Source: Mauremys mutica (taxonomy: Eukaryota; Chordata; Testudines; Geoemydidae). From it: a stretch of DNA of 64,000 bases. The stretch is from contig NC_059087.1 in assembly GCF_020497125.1 (NCBI RefSeq), forward strand, positions 15,037,925 through 15,101,924. The letters run 5' to 3'. Below the pieces are notes generated by a model. That model saw only the letters and a list, made by a program, of their open reading frames with translations. It was not told the DNA's origin and ran no database searches. Positions 35,243 to 47,078 of the stretch are shown piece by piece (the first letter of the stretch is position 1; every line of letters starts with the position of its first letter). A program made the translations under genes and the position numbers.

Positions 35243-35430
35243 GTGTCTGTCATCCAAGCAGATCAGAGTGCTTTATAAACAGCGGATACCACTGTAACAG
35301 TGGATAAGTTATCAGCCTCATATTATAGATTGGGGGGTGGGGGGAGGAATGAGGCTTAGAAGAGGGTAAGTGAATGACAGAATCGAGGTGTCATGGGTTC
35401 CATCTTGTGCTTGAACCCAGTGGTCTCTAA
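35243..35430 (-). repeat. MIR-type CORE-SINE, diverged
   Basis: 'cagatcagagtgctttataaac', 'cctcatattatagattggggg', 'aggcttagaagagggtaagtga' and 'cttgaacccagtgg' follow the reversed MIR order. It is weaker than the other copies. Confidence 0.55.
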
Positions 35431-38400
35431 ACTTGGTTATGGTCCACAGAGGTCTGGCGGGTCAGATAGTGCTTGGCTCTTTCTCTCCAGCTGATTATAC
35501 AGCCCTTGCAAGGAAGAGCCCAGAGGCCTGTAAGAACAAAGTAGGAGACTCTATAGGTGCCTTAACTGAAAGCCACTGCTCCGTAAGAGGAAGAGAGGAA
35601 ACAGAAGCCCCCTCCCTCCCCCCCTTGGAATTAAGATGCCAATTGAAGAGGAATGTTCGGGGAGAGTGGAACAAAGGAACTGGGCAGTATCTCTAGAGAA
35701 GTAGGGCAAGAAAAGGACTAGGAGGCTGGGCCTCATGCCATAGGGTACTGGGAAGCATATGCAATGGGGAGAGGAGACCAACGGGCAAAGCAGCATGGAA
35801 AGGTGGGGGTGGGGGAAGAGCAATGGAACAGAACAGATGGGGTGGTGTAGCACATAGGAATGGGGTAATAGTCTGTCGTTTGTAAGTTGTCTAGTGGCAC
35901 TCACTGTTATGGTGAAGCCATCTGAAACCAGTCAGAGAAGCAGTATGTATGTAGACCTGGCGTGTTTATGTATATTGAGCAAACATAGTGAATTGGGACC
36001 CAGTTATGCCCATGTGGGGTCTCCTGTTGATGATGTGTAAAGAACCAAAGACACCAGAGGAGTGGTGGAAAGGAGATAATTAAGCAGTAACATTTGACAG
36101 TGTAAATAACGCTAATTCAATACGTCATTTTAGAAAAAGACAGCTGATCCATGAAATACCTTTCGAATGTAACTTCTGGTCATCGGAGTTGCTATAGATT
36201 CCAAGGTTTGATGTGAGACTGCAAGGGGTAGTGGCCTGTGTGATCGGGGGTGTGGGGGGGGGGGAGATTGCCCACAAGACACTATCACTATGAAGATGAG
36301 GCTTCTTACTATAGAAAAGTTGTACAACACCTGCCGTAACCACTAGGCAACATCACCAGAGGTGACCACCTCAGAGCCAAGAAGCTGAACTGGGCCATCT
36401 TTTGAATAGAACCTGTAAACTGTTCAGGAATACTACCAAGTTGCCAGCTGCTTACTTTAATCAGGGCAGTTCCACATGGTAAAAATAGTGAGATGGAAAT
36501 AAGCTAAGAAACTAGTTGGTCACAGGAAATGTTGCAGTGTGTTCCAATTAGGCAGCCTAGGCTGCCTCCCAGTAGTCTTTACAAGAAGAAAAACATTGAG
36601 AGAAAAAAGAGAATCCCACCAAGCAGCCAGCAAAGTCTGGACTGTTTATTTTTGGCAGGAGCTGCTGAAATGGAAGCTGTTTGTAGTTAATGTTCTCGGT
36701 AGCAAGACACCGCCAGGGTCAGGTTACAGCTCTGATTCAGTGACAGGTTGTAAATGGCTTTGCCCTCTCTCTTTTTTTTTTTTTCCTTTTTGCATAGACC
36801 TTTGGCAGACTTTTTTTTTCTTTTCCACCATGTGCCCCAAACTTGGAAATCTGCTCCTGCTAGGTTGCCCCATGAGGAGAATGCAAAGTTTGTAGCGTGA
36901 TGGTCACTGCAACTCTGTTTGCTGTGTCAGCTGTAGCAGATCAAAGAGGGACACTCTTACGGCTCCAGTGATGCTAGCGCTATGGTGACATTTTAAACAT
37001 TATTTTAAGTGATAGCATCGCTGTGTTAGCATTGGTGGATCTAAGCCTGGGCTTGAGCAACAGTTGGAGATTTGCCTAAAATCCTCAGGATAGATAATGC
37101 CAGACAGTAGCCTGATAAAACAAAGAGCCAATCAATACTGGAGTGGAATTTTTGCCTGCATAGGGACTATGGGGGTCTCTTTCCTCCTGGTGTTTTGGGG
37201 GGGCATTGAGTGTTGTGTTGATTTTTTTTTTTTTTTAATGCAGCTCTTGTGTATGCATCCAAAGCTATGTTGAGGCACATTTTAAATATACTACTAAATA
37301 GGGCCATACTTTGAATTTGGGTCTGAAAAGAATATGCCTTCGTTTGTTCTGCCCCAAAATATGCATAGATGTGATCACTGGGGTCAATTCTTATTCACAT
37401 TTAACATGCATCAAATGTGAGCTGAAAGACAAAATGGGAATTTAAAAAAAAAACGCCTTGACGATTTGCCTAAAGCAGAAAATACACTTGAGGTGGAGAA
37501 AAGGAGGGAATACCATCAGTGTAGCTGTAGAGGGGTTGTCATCCATCACTTCCCACATCCCTATGTCACACACGTGACCAGCCTGGCACTGGTGTGGCTG
37601 TGCTCTCTCCATGAGGAAATGTAGCAGGGTAAAGAGGTACAAGTCTCATTAGAAGCCAGCACTGACTGGTGTCTGTGGAGCCCCTGGCATCTTTCTCAGT
37701 ACAAGTTGAAAATCTTGATTGCCATGCTGTCTGGCTGTGGCAGAGTTACCTCCTTTCCTCTTGAGCTGGACTCAATTGTTGTCATCAGATTAGAGGATGT
37801 AATTTCTTTTAACCTGGGTTTGCAGCCATCCTTGCTTGCTCGCCTCTGAGTCAGCGCTCTGATGCACAAGGGCACCTGGCTGTGTCTAGGACAGCATTTT
37901 AGTATAATCTGTGCAATTGATTTTAAAAGCAGATAACCTTTTAAGACCTGGACCCAGCAGTGTATGTAAATATCACTAGTGCCCAAATGCTTTTTTTTTT
38001 TTTCTTGCGCTTTTTCTTCATGGTATTCATGGTAATTCAGGTAAGCTGAAGTTTGACATTTGACTCCAGAATGTCTGTGTTTCAGTATTGAGCTAAACAA
38101 GAAGGAAAAAATGCAGGATATAAAATCAGCAACCCAGGTGGGTTATAATTGTATACCTGTACCATGTCAGTCTGATCAATATAATTAATACTTGTTCTTA
38201 GCCATTAGCAATTGCTTTCATTCTTCCATTATCACATGGTTCTTAGTGCAGCCACAGCAACAATATATGGGGGAAAATATATTCTGAAAATACAGCATTT
38301 AATTGCTAAATTCAGCGTACAAAATGCCAGCTGTTGTGACTAGATAACTTATGGGTGAGGCTGGGACCTGGCAATAAGGAATTCTCCGGATCACAGGGAG

Positions 38401-38529
38401 AGCTGCTATATGTGGTTGGATGTATATGTATGTTTGGTACCTTTTAAAATTGTAATTAGATTACATTGTTGCAGTTGCAGGAGGGGATGGGCCAGGACCT
38501 CTTATGTTGTTTCCTATTAGCTATCTGGT
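35431..38529. other. Unique sequence with homopolymer tracts, no gene seen
   Basis: A G11 run lies at 36254-36264 and T runs at 36772-36784, 37220-37234 and 37990-38002. No domain is recognisable in the 118-134 codon frames, which pass through those runs. Confidence 0.45.
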
Positions 38530-38660
38530 GAGCATGCCACCTCATTCGTTGTACCTCGGTTTCCCCGTGTGAAAAATCAGGACAATAACTTGTACATCTC
38601 ACTAGTGCTTTGAGATTCAGTGGGTGTTTATAAGGCATTTAGGGATGCCCATATGAAATA
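38530..38660 (+). repeat. MIR-type SINE, core and tail
   Basis: 'cattcgttgtacctcggtttccccgtgtgaaaaat' followed by 'gtgctttgagattcagtgggtg' is a MIR core and tail on the plus strand. The head is missing. Confidence 0.6.
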
Positions 38661-38673
38661 TATTAGCTTGCAC

Positions 38674-38813
38674 TTCTTTAGCCCTTATCATTCAAGGACC
38701 TCAGAGTGCCTGATAAATTAAACATCACAACATCCCTGTGCATTATTTCCATTTTACAGGTAAACGTTGTTAATACAAGAGGTATGACTTACCTAAAGTC
38801 ATTCACTGAGTAA
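38674..38813 (-). repeat. MIR-type SINE, left part, split by a MITE
   Basis: 'gacctcagagtgcctgataaatt', 'ccctgtgcattatttccattttacaggta' and 'gacttacctaaagtcattcactgag' form a reversed MIR. It continues at 39091-39160 after the Harbinger-like insertion. Joining across the MITE and keeping one TAA restores a continuous MIR order. Confidence 0.75.
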
Positions 38814-39093
38814 GGGCTTGTCTACACTACCGAGCAGTGATCAATCCAGCAGGGGTCGGCTTATTGTGTCTAGTATAGATGCGATAAATCGACCGCTCTA
38901 GCGTTGACTCCGGTACTCCACCTCAATGAAAAGCACTAGGGGAATCGATAGGAGAACATCTCCCGTCGACACACCGCAGTGAAGTCACTATGGTAAGTAG
39001 ATCTAAGTACGTTGACGTCAGCCACGTTATTCACGTAGCTGAAGTTGTGTAACTTAGATCGATTTTCCCCCCTGTAGTGTAGACCAGCCCTAA
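38811..39093. mobile_element. Harbinger-like MITE with perfect TAA TSD, nested in a MIR
   Basis: The body 38814-39090 (277 bp) begins GGGCTTGTCTACACTAC and ends GTAGTGTAGACCAGCCC, a long inverted terminal repeat. TAA occurs at 38811-38813 and 39091-39093. Because the MIR resumes after the second TAA, the 3-bp duplication is proven by the host repeat. Size, ends and TWA duplication fit PIF/Harbinger. There is no coding sequence. Confidence 0.85.
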
Positions 39094-39160
39094 GTGGTAG
39101 CACCAGGAATAGAAACCCAGGTCTGCTGTCTCCCAGTCCTGTGCTCCAGCTCTGTCTGTG
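39091..39160 (-). repeat. MIR-type SINE, right part (continuation)
   Basis: 'gtggtagcaccaggaatagaaacccaggtctgc' and 'tcccagtcctgtgctccag' are the head-proximal half of the reversed MIR that begins at 38674. Confidence 0.75.
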
Positions 39161-41630
39161 AAAGGTGCTGTTTACACTGTCGCTATTATTGACATACTGA
39201 GCTATTTATTTTTATTTCTAATTATGCAAAAAGAAGCTCACATCCAAAGACGTGGCTTTGACAGTGGCTAAAACCCCCAACATTAAACAGAGTAAAATAA
39301 ATGACTGCCCTCCTCATTTCACCCCATAAAACGCACACATTCCCAAACCCCCAAATGCTGGTCTAGAAGCGGTGGGGGAAAGTATTGGCTCAATAGCTGG
39401 ATTTAGGCCTTAAGTAAGAATTAAATCTGTGTAGTTTAAATGGTGGTTTTCTGCTCTGCTCCAAAACTATGCGAGGGTGAGGTCTCAAAACAATTAAAAC
39501 CGACGCCTTATTTGGGGGCAGGAAAGTGCAGAAGCCTTGTCTTAGGTCCAGGATGTAGGCATAGAAAGCCCCTCCTCTGAATGCCCAAAGTCCCAGAGAG
39601 AAATTTGAAGGCCCTTCTTTTTTTCCCACACCCTAATTCTTACCTCTGTACGTCTACTCCTGCAGCGAGCCATTGTATCTCCTGACAGCAAGAGAAGAAC
39701 TATATTTCTAAACAGCCTGTCAAAATTTGCTTCATTGACTCATTGGAAAGTGTCATTTCCCTTCTAGGATGCAGCAAGATGGGAACCTGGAGCGGCGCAC
39801 AATCTCTTTAATATTTGGGCTCGTGTGTATTTCATCCAGCTAGATGAATTTGTAATTCAAACTGTGCACCCTGCCTAAATACTGTGCTGGCTCAGTATGT
39901 TCTTGAACCCCAGCACATTTGCAACTATGCCAGGAGGAGCTTGATTACAAGGAGCCTGTTTTAAAGCTGCTACAAACTGCACTGATATTTATGACGGCTT
40001 TCTTTTGTTTACTCCCTTCTGGCATCTTGAAATGAAATGAAAATTAAATCTCACTTCTGGGGTTCTCTCCCCCTCGTTCAAAGAACTCATCAAGAGGTGT
40101 TTTTGTCTTGCAAATATTTCACTTATCACATTATGCTGTTTGTTGCTGGAATGAAACAGATGCACATTTCTTTGTATTTCCCCTTTCCTAGATTTTCAGG
40201 ATAATTAGCAAACAAATGAGATTCAAAACCTTGAATGGATTTTGATCGTGCATTATGTTTTACACATTTATTGAGGGGACAGAATCGGACAAGCATATGA
40301 AACCCACACCTATGGTGTCCCATTAATTACTGTCTGATTACTTTCTATACTCGCTCTCTAAAAAGCCTTGTAACCCAATTATTGGAACTGATGTCCTGTT
40401 GGGTTTGCATCTTCACCATAGTTGGATGTTGCCATGGTGATTGGCATAATGGAGCTTAAAGATGCTACAGATGTAGCGTGACAGGATAGTCAGGAGAGTG
40501 TGGGATAGGAACAGATGCAGTGTTAAAACCAAAGTTGGTTAATTTTTTCCCTTGTCGGCTTTCCTGCAAAGTGGTGGTGGGGGGATATTTCATCTAAGCA
40601 GATGCCCTTCTTCTACATTATAGGAGAGAGACTTTTTTTTCCCAAAAGAGTTCATGGAGTTCAGTTAATTGTCATTTAAATAATGCACCAAGCAGGTTGG
40701 TGTTTGTGTGTATTGACCTTCAGTGCAGCACCCTTAATATTACTTACCATGTGTATTTTCTTGGTTGAAGAGGCAAAGAAAACCTCCCCCACCAGATTCC
40801 TGCACACATTTTAAAATGGAAGCTGCTATTCAGACCACTGTGTGGTGTTTTTATTAATACCTTTTGCTGCACTGTTGCTGTTAATTAACAACAAGTTGGG
40901 AAGTTTTAAACCCAGACAACAAATACTTGCTAATTAGAGTTAATGGGGAGATTCTAGCAATAATCTTTAGGTGTTTTTTGTTTGTTTGTGGTTTTTTGTT
41001 TTGTTTTGGGTTTTTTTGTTTTTTTTAACATTGAAAATGTTTTCGTCCTGTGTGGCAGGATCATTGAAAAACTGGTCATCCACTGGCAGGGAATGTCTGA
41101 GGTATGTGGTTTTTTTTTTTTTTTAATTCCTACCAATCAGAGAGTACAACTTGTTCTACTTCTGAGCCCTTGCTGGAAGCTGCATAAGAGTTCAAATATG
41201 AAATATAACAACATTTACATTTCTTGTAAGCACAAAATTGAGATGCATTGGCTCTTTTGCCAGAAAGCCATGGTACATTTTTTGCATTCCCATTTAGTGA
41301 GAAGGAGCAAAAAACAAGCTTTCATTTCAACCAGCCTGCAATGTTTTAAAAAGGAACTAAAAATATATTTCATCACTGAGGCAAATGATGATAGGGTGTT
41401 TTTTTTGTTTGTTTGGTTTTTTTTTAAGGAAATCAGAGAAAGATTAGAACTCTCCAGTGTAAGGAAAATCTCAACTCTGAGGAAAATAACCTCAGCCAAA
41501 AGAAATCCGTTATTTCGGTTCCCTTTATGTGTAGTTAGCCGTACGTTATTGATAAGAATTACTAATGGTCATTTCATATGAAACGGACATTTTGATTTAA
41601 TTCCATCCCTTTCCTCTTCATGCATGTGCT
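39161..41630. other. Unique sequence with T/TTTG tracts, no gene seen
   Basis: TTTG/T-rich tracts lie at 40971-41030, 41110-41124 and 41398-41428. They create the 199-codon phenylalanine-rich frame at 40982-41581, which is not a gene. The AT-rich, balanced sequence at 40840-40960 (repeated TTAATTA-type words) is a possible conserved non-coding element, but only alignment could show that. Confidence 0.4.
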
Positions 41631-41631
41631 T

Positions 41632-42240
41632 AAAGTTGGCCTACACTGGAGATTACATCCGTTGGTAGCCAGCACTGGTGTATATGTGAAAACCCTTAAC
41701 ATAGACCAGCATAGCTGTGACTTGCATAAGTGGAGTTTACCCCTGCTTGAAACCCAAGCAAACTGTGCTGCCTAATTATGGAACTGAGCAGTTTCTACTA
41801 GGGCCAGGTCTGTGCTAGAAGTGCTTTACCAGTGTAGCTGTACTGGCATAGCGCTCCTACTGTGAACACAGCTTACACTGGCAAAGCTTATTCCAGCTTT
41901 ATTCCTGGGAGGGAAATAAGTTATACCGATAAACGTACAGTTGTGCAAGTATAACTGCATATGCATTACGGGCTTTTGCCAGCACAGCTACGCCAGCCAA
42001 CGTTCACACTGCATCACGCCCCTGACCCTGGCTATGGTGGCAAAAGTTTGCGGTGTACATTGACCTGCGGGTTTCCACTGATACAGAGACCACTGCTGGC
42101 CACCAGTGCCTGAAATTCCCGAAGTCTCCTCGCCGCTTACTGTGTTGCTCTAGGCTTGATCTACCAAGCTCTCCCATTGGTGTAGGTAGCATCTTCACTA
42201 AGTGCTACAGTGGCACCTCCCTAAGTGTAGACAAGCCCTT
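41632..42240. mobile_element. Composite block of GTCTACACT-type MITEs
   Basis: At least two elements seem joined. One starts near 41636 (GGCCTACACTGGAGA) and one near 41803 (GGGCCAGGTCTGTGCTAG, with 'accagtgtagctgtactggcatag'). The block ends with AAGTGTAGACAAGCCCTT. Its last 90 bp match the right end of the MITE at 1711-1974. Individual boundaries are not clear to me. Confidence 0.5.
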
Positions 42241-42242
42241 CA

Positions 42243-43901
42243 CCCTTATCAACATACGTTTTTAACCATTTCATGTTCCTGAAGTCAAGAGGGGAATGAG
42301 CACTGGTTAAGGGGCCTGAAAAACCCACTGCATTGGAGATAAAGGTTGGCAGGGAACTTGGGCTAAAAGTTCAGAAAGCCAGCAGGTGTGGTGCGGAGGA
42401 GGGGTTAAAGTTGTAATCAACACGGCCCTTAGATGTGATATTGATTGAGGCTATAGGGAGATACTCTGAGTTTTTTTTTTCCCAGGTGCTTATTCTTTCT
42501 GGCAGTTTTAAAGCTTTTCCTTGGATTTTTTCCCTTGTGAATGTGTAGGAACTGTTTCTTTCTGTGCATTTGTTCATTGCCTAGTGCACTTAGATGCTTC
42601 CATAATATATATAAATTATTCTCAGGTTGGGGCTCTGTCCATTGGACTGGTGTTCTGAGACCTCCAAAATGTCATTTGGAATCTTCAGCATGTAGCCCTG
42701 AATCATCCATGATCTCAATCTTTGAATTAAACTAAGAAAAAGAAAGGGATCTGTATATAAGGTTATCTATATGTTGCTTTGTATCTTCTCTAATATACAC
42801 ATTTGTGAACTACAGAGATGATGCTTTCCAGTAATGTGTGGTGGTTAAACTGCTAAGCTAAGTGAAATCGAACTCTCTACAAACTGTCTCTGAGCACTTT
42901 TATAATTCTGGGGTTCAAATAATAATTAGCGAACCTTAAATATTTAGCAATTGTTCCCTTTCCCCAGAGAAATCTTGAGTGGTCTTCTTTTGCTCTTCAT
43001 CTGTTCCCATTTGGCTAAATTAATTTATTTAATAATACAGCAACCCAGTTGAATTTGTGTTCCTTCATGGTTAACATTCTTAGTAGATACTTTAAAAATC
43101 CAGATAGGAAACGCTTGTATTTTTATGAGCAAATCTGAAACCCATAATTTAAATGTACAATGTATCAAGCTCTTGTGGTGTTTTGGAAGGGGGTGGGCGG
43201 GTTAATTCTCTCAGGTATGCAAATGTACACTCTTGATGAAAGCTAAGTTACTATTTATGCCCCTGATCCTGCAAAGACTTAGCATGCGTGCTTGGTAGAA
43301 GACCCATAGAGAAATCATTGGAACCATAAAATTAAGCATGCCTGCAATCAGGGCCTAAATCCTTACTCCCTCCCTTACTTCAGAAACACACATGCTTTAG
43401 GTATAAGGTGAATAGGTTCCTTGAAAATTCCTAACCACCACCTTTCTATTCTTTCGTTAGCAGGAAACAGAAGGAGGCTTGCTTGAAACTGAACCGCTAA
43501 CATGGTTAGGTGATTTCTTATTCACAAAGTTCTGGAATGATTCCTAAATTCTCTAGTAAGCTGTCAAAGTGAGACACGTTTCACTGTTGCTAATGTAAAC
43601 CTTGTTAATGAGACAAAACAAGGAGTGAGAATTTGTTCTGTTCTTGGTGTAGGGCGGGCCATTGCAGTTTCCTAGCAACACCTAATACCGAATCATAGCT
43701 CAGTCATCCAGTCTCCTCCTTTCCCTGCACCTCACTGTCTTTCTGTGTTATACTCTGCCATTTCAGTTTGTGCTAAGAAAGGAATAGCAAGTGACTAGGA
43801 TTCTTTTGTACAACAGAAACCCATAGCAATGAAATCAGGGTATTAATCATTTTAAATGCTGATATTAACTTACCTTGAATAAAATATGCTACTTTTATAT
43901 A
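42243..43901. other. Unique sequence with one old repeat fragment
   Basis: The fragment at 43262-43366 ('gatcctgcaaagacttagcatgcgtgctt' ... 'aagcatgcctgcaatcagggcc') is a degenerate palindrome related to 1634-1700. T runs are near 42471-42480. No gene is supported. Confidence 0.45.
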
Positions 43902-44093
43902 TACACCTCTACCTTGACATAACGCTGTCCTCGAGAGCCAAAAAATCTTACCGTGTTATAGGTGAAACCACGTTATATCTAACTTGATTTGATTCGCTGG
44001 AGCATGCAGCCCCTCCCCCCCGGAGCTCTGCTTTACCACGTTATATCCGAATTCATGTTATATCGGGTGGCGTTATATCGGGGTAGAGGTGTA
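43902..44093. mobile_element. Mariner-like MITE with TA TSD
   Basis: The body 43904-44091 (188 bp) begins CACCTCTACCTTGACATAAC and ends TATATCGGGGTAGAGGTG, with TA on each side (43902-43903 and 44092-44093). Repeated GTTATAT words make the two halves imperfect inverted repeats. TA duplication and size fit a Tc1/mariner-type non-autonomous element. The plus-strand frame overlapping it is not a gene. Confidence 0.8.
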
Positions 44094-44309
44094 ATAGTTT
44101 TACTGTTCAGAGGGATTAAATGCAGTGAAATTATTGTGGTCAAAATGACAGTGAACAGAACGTTCATACACTCTTGCAAATGTCACATTGAAATCTGTTT
44201 ACTAAGTACATAGTTATGCTTAGGTGTTATTGAGTGCTGGGTTATAGGCATCGCCTTTATTTTTAGAATTGGGGGATGTCTAGTACAGTAGAATCTAGAG
44301 GTCCTAATT

Positions 44310-44405
44310 AGGGCCTGGTTGTGCTAGGTGCACTGTACATACTTAAAATGAAAAGACACTTCTTGTCCCAAAAGCTTAGTCTAAATATATAATGACACAA
44401 CAGTT
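44310..44405 (-). repeat. MIR-type SINE tail
   Basis: 'agggcctggttgtgctaggtgcactgtacat' and 'acttcttgtcccaaaagcttagtctaaatatata' are the reversed reptile-type MIR tail. The head and core are missing. Confidence 0.6.
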
Positions 44406-45995
44406 GGATACAACTAGCAGTTGGGAGTAGAGAGGGGAGGACAAGGTTTATGATGTTTTAGTAGAATTAATGTACAATAAGAATTGGGGGGTATTCTGTC
44501 AAAAAATAAAAAACTAACATTGATTTTGCACAGATGTAAAAAAACCAAAATATGCCAGATTTTTTGAGTATTCCAACCATTCTTCTATCCTCGTCTTTAA
44601 AATAGATTTGCTACAGCTTGTTTAAAATAAAAACAGTGAATTTTTGAAAAATAGACATTATACACACACACACACGGCTGCTTTTTTTTTTAATGGCCTT
44701 CAAATGGTCAGGAAAAGGACTGTCAAGTAAGGCTCACAAGATAGTTTACATTAACTACCCTTCATAATACTGGGATCATAGAAGACTGAATTAAAAGCTT
44801 GAAGAAATGGCACAGTTTGGCCCAAACTCTTCACCCAAGTCAGAGATGTATTTCAGATTCATCAGGCAGGTCACTTTTTGTCTTTAGCAGATATTCAATT
44901 TTTAGAGAAATAGGAGCTTCGCTCACTGGATCCCTTCCCCCCTGTCATCTCTAGGTTACAAGCCAGGAAAGCCTAGATCTGAAAGGTCTGACAGCTACTC
45001 TAGGAGCAAAAAGCTAACTTGATCATCAGCCATAGAATTCAGAAGAGGGCATTGCAGGCTGAAATATTGCCTTGTCTAAGCACCATGCTGAGTAGAAAAA
45101 GTGGATTGAATGTGAACTATCGGAGTTGAAATGAATAAGAGCAGCCATTTTTTCATCTGCTCTAGGTAAATGGAGCTTTTTGTTTTCTCGATGCCTTTTC
45201 TTGTTTTGTGGAAGCATCAAACTCCTTTGTTTTCCTTCTTCAGAACCAAGAGGAACATTAAAAATGGAAGAACTTGTCTAGTTTTGTTTGTGACTAAGCT
45301 ATAGGGGTGTTAACTCTACACACATGATCTTGCATGTGCGTGGAGAGCAAAAGGTTTTGATGACCTTAAGTAGAAAAGTACAAGTCCTAATTATTAATGT
45401 TACAGTAACACTCAGAGGCCCGTTGTGCTAAGTGCTGTGCAGAGAAGTCTCCCCCTCCAGTGCCTTAATCACAAGACTATCATTCTTTCCAAGCAGTCTG
45501 AAGAACTGACCCTTCTGAGGTCTTCCCATTAATAATACCCAGCAAGAATTTCTGAATGTGGTGCATAGATGGTGATTGGGATGTAAACGGCTCTTGAGAT
45601 TTTTACACAGGAGATTTATCTGAGATGAAAATTACTGAAATATAACTTTTTTTTCTTATCAAGAGTTATTCCCTTTGCCCTTTAATATGTAGATTTGATG
45701 CCTTGGGAAATGGCATTCTTACTTGTCTGCAAGGTCAATGAGTTCCAAGCACTTGCAATTAAATCTCTTTCTCTAGTGTTTTGTAAAGTTCCTGAATTCA
45801 TTCCAAAGCTCACTTCCTAATTTGTCAAGAAATTGTTTGCCTGCCTTATTGCCTGAACTGCAAAATAGTCCTGAGAAAAGGGGAAAAGAGTCACGAGAGC
45901 GCATCTCTTCAGTGCTTTAGCTACCCTGGTATTGGGCAGAATGCTAGCTTTTTGTATCCTCTGTCACTCCCAACAAAAGTTAAATTGATTCTAAG
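44406..45995. other. Unique sequence with a short CA repeat
   Basis: A CA microsatellite lies at 44661-44675. A possible MIR-tail scrap ('ggcccgttgtgctaagtgctgtgcagag') lies at about 45417-45445. No exon recognised. Confidence 0.45.
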
Positions 45996-46385
45996 CAGGG
46001 CTGTCAAGCAATTAAAAAAATTAATCGCAATTAATCATATGATTAATCGCACCGTTAAACAATCATAGAATACCATTTATTATAAATATTTTTAGATGTT
46101 TTCTACATTTTCAAATATATTGATTTCACTTACCACACAGAATACAAAGGGTATAATGCACACTTTATATTTATTTTCGATTACAAGTATTTGCACTATA
46201 AAAAAACCCCAAAAGAAATAGTATTTTTCAGTTCACCTAAAAAGTACTGTAATGCGATCTCTTTATCATGAAAGTTGAACTTACAAATGTAGAATTATCT
46301 AAAAAAAAAAAAAGAAAAAACAAAAAACCTGCATTCAAAAATAAAACAGTGTAAAACTTCAGAGCCTGCAAGTCCACTCAATCCT

Positions 46386-46632
46386 ACTGCTTGTTCAGCC
46401 ATTGCTCAGGCAAGCAAGTTTGTTTATATTTGCAGGAGATAATGCTGCCCACTTCATATTTACAATGTCACCTGAAAGTGAGAACAGGCGTTCTCATGGC
46501 ACTGTTTTAGCTGGTGTCGCAAGATATTTATGTGCCAGATGCACTAAAGAGTCATATGTCCCTTCGTGCTTCAACCACCATTCCAGGGGAGATGTGTCCA
46601 TGCTGATGACAGGTTCTGCTCGATAACAATCC
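46386..46632 (-). pseudogene. hAT transposase C-terminal (hATC) fragment
   Basis: The minus strand reads RAEPVISMD, SPLEWW, then SLVHLAHKYLATPAKTVP, an in-frame TGA (46494-46496), ERLFSLSGDIVNMKWAAL, and NINKLACLSN. The PLEWW, LAxKYLxxPA and ERxFSxxG words are the conserved dimerisation region of hAT transposases (Ac/hobo superfamily). A stop codon interrupts it and all upstream domains (BED finger, catalytic core) are absent, so it is a relic. The same TGA is in the copy at 16424-16426. Confidence 0.85.
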
Positions 46633-46647
46633 AAATGTGTGTTCACT

Positions 46648-46712
46648 TTATCTCCTGCAAATGTAAATAAACTTGTTTCTCTTAGCAATTGGCTGAACAA
46701 GAAGTAGGACTG
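46648..46712 (+). pseudogene. hAT transposase extreme C-terminus, right arm
   Basis: The plus strand reads NVNKLVSLSNWLNKK followed by a TAG stop, the last residues of the same transposase, before the right-arm 3' untranslated region. It shows that the right arm has the opposite orientation to the minus-strand fragment at 46386-46632. Confidence 0.7.
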
Positions 46713-47078
46713 AGTGGACTTGTAGGCTCTGACGTTTTACATTGTTTTGTTTTTGAGTGCAATTATGTAACAAAAAAAATCTATATTTGTAAATTGCACT
46801 TTCACGACAGAGATTGCACTACAGTACTTGTATGAGGTGAACTGAAAAATACTATTTCTTTTGTTTCATTTTTACAGTGCAAATATGTGTAATAAAAATA
46901 ATATACACTTTGATTTCAGTTACAACACCGAATACATTATATGAAAATGTAGAAAAACATCCAAAATATTTAATACATTTCAATTGGTATTGTTTAACAG
47001 TGTGATTAAATCTGCAATTAATCGCGATGAATTTTTTAAATCATGATTAATTTGAGTTAATCGCATGAGTTAACTATG

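Larger units (their letters stand above)
45996..47078. mobile_element. Foldback remnant of a hAT element
   Basis: The left arm (about 45996-46462) starts with the hAT-type end CAGGGCTGTCAAG and is the 3' end of a hAT element on the minus strand. The right arm (about 46648-47078) is the same 3' end on the plus strand, ending in a degraded terminal region. For example, AACAATCATAGAATACC on the left mirrors GGTATTGTTTAAC on the right. Between them lies a transposase fragment. The result is an inverted duplication of one element's tail. I could not find matching 8-bp flanks, and the right terminus is diverged or truncated. Confidence 0.75.

Noticed and set aside
37696..38100. 134-codon minus-strand open frame
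   Set aside because: The central KKKK comes from a T tract, and no domain or splice signals were recognised.
40982..41581. 199-codon plus-strand open frame, the longest in the window
   Set aside because: It is stretched by T-rich tracts coding for phenylalanine and valine runs. It has no domain, no splice context and no conserved motif.
43902..44093. Repeated GTTATAT words considered as a CRISPR-like or satellite array
   Set aside because: The words lie within inverted halves of one mariner-like MITE with TA flanks. Spacing is irregular and the organism is a vertebrate.
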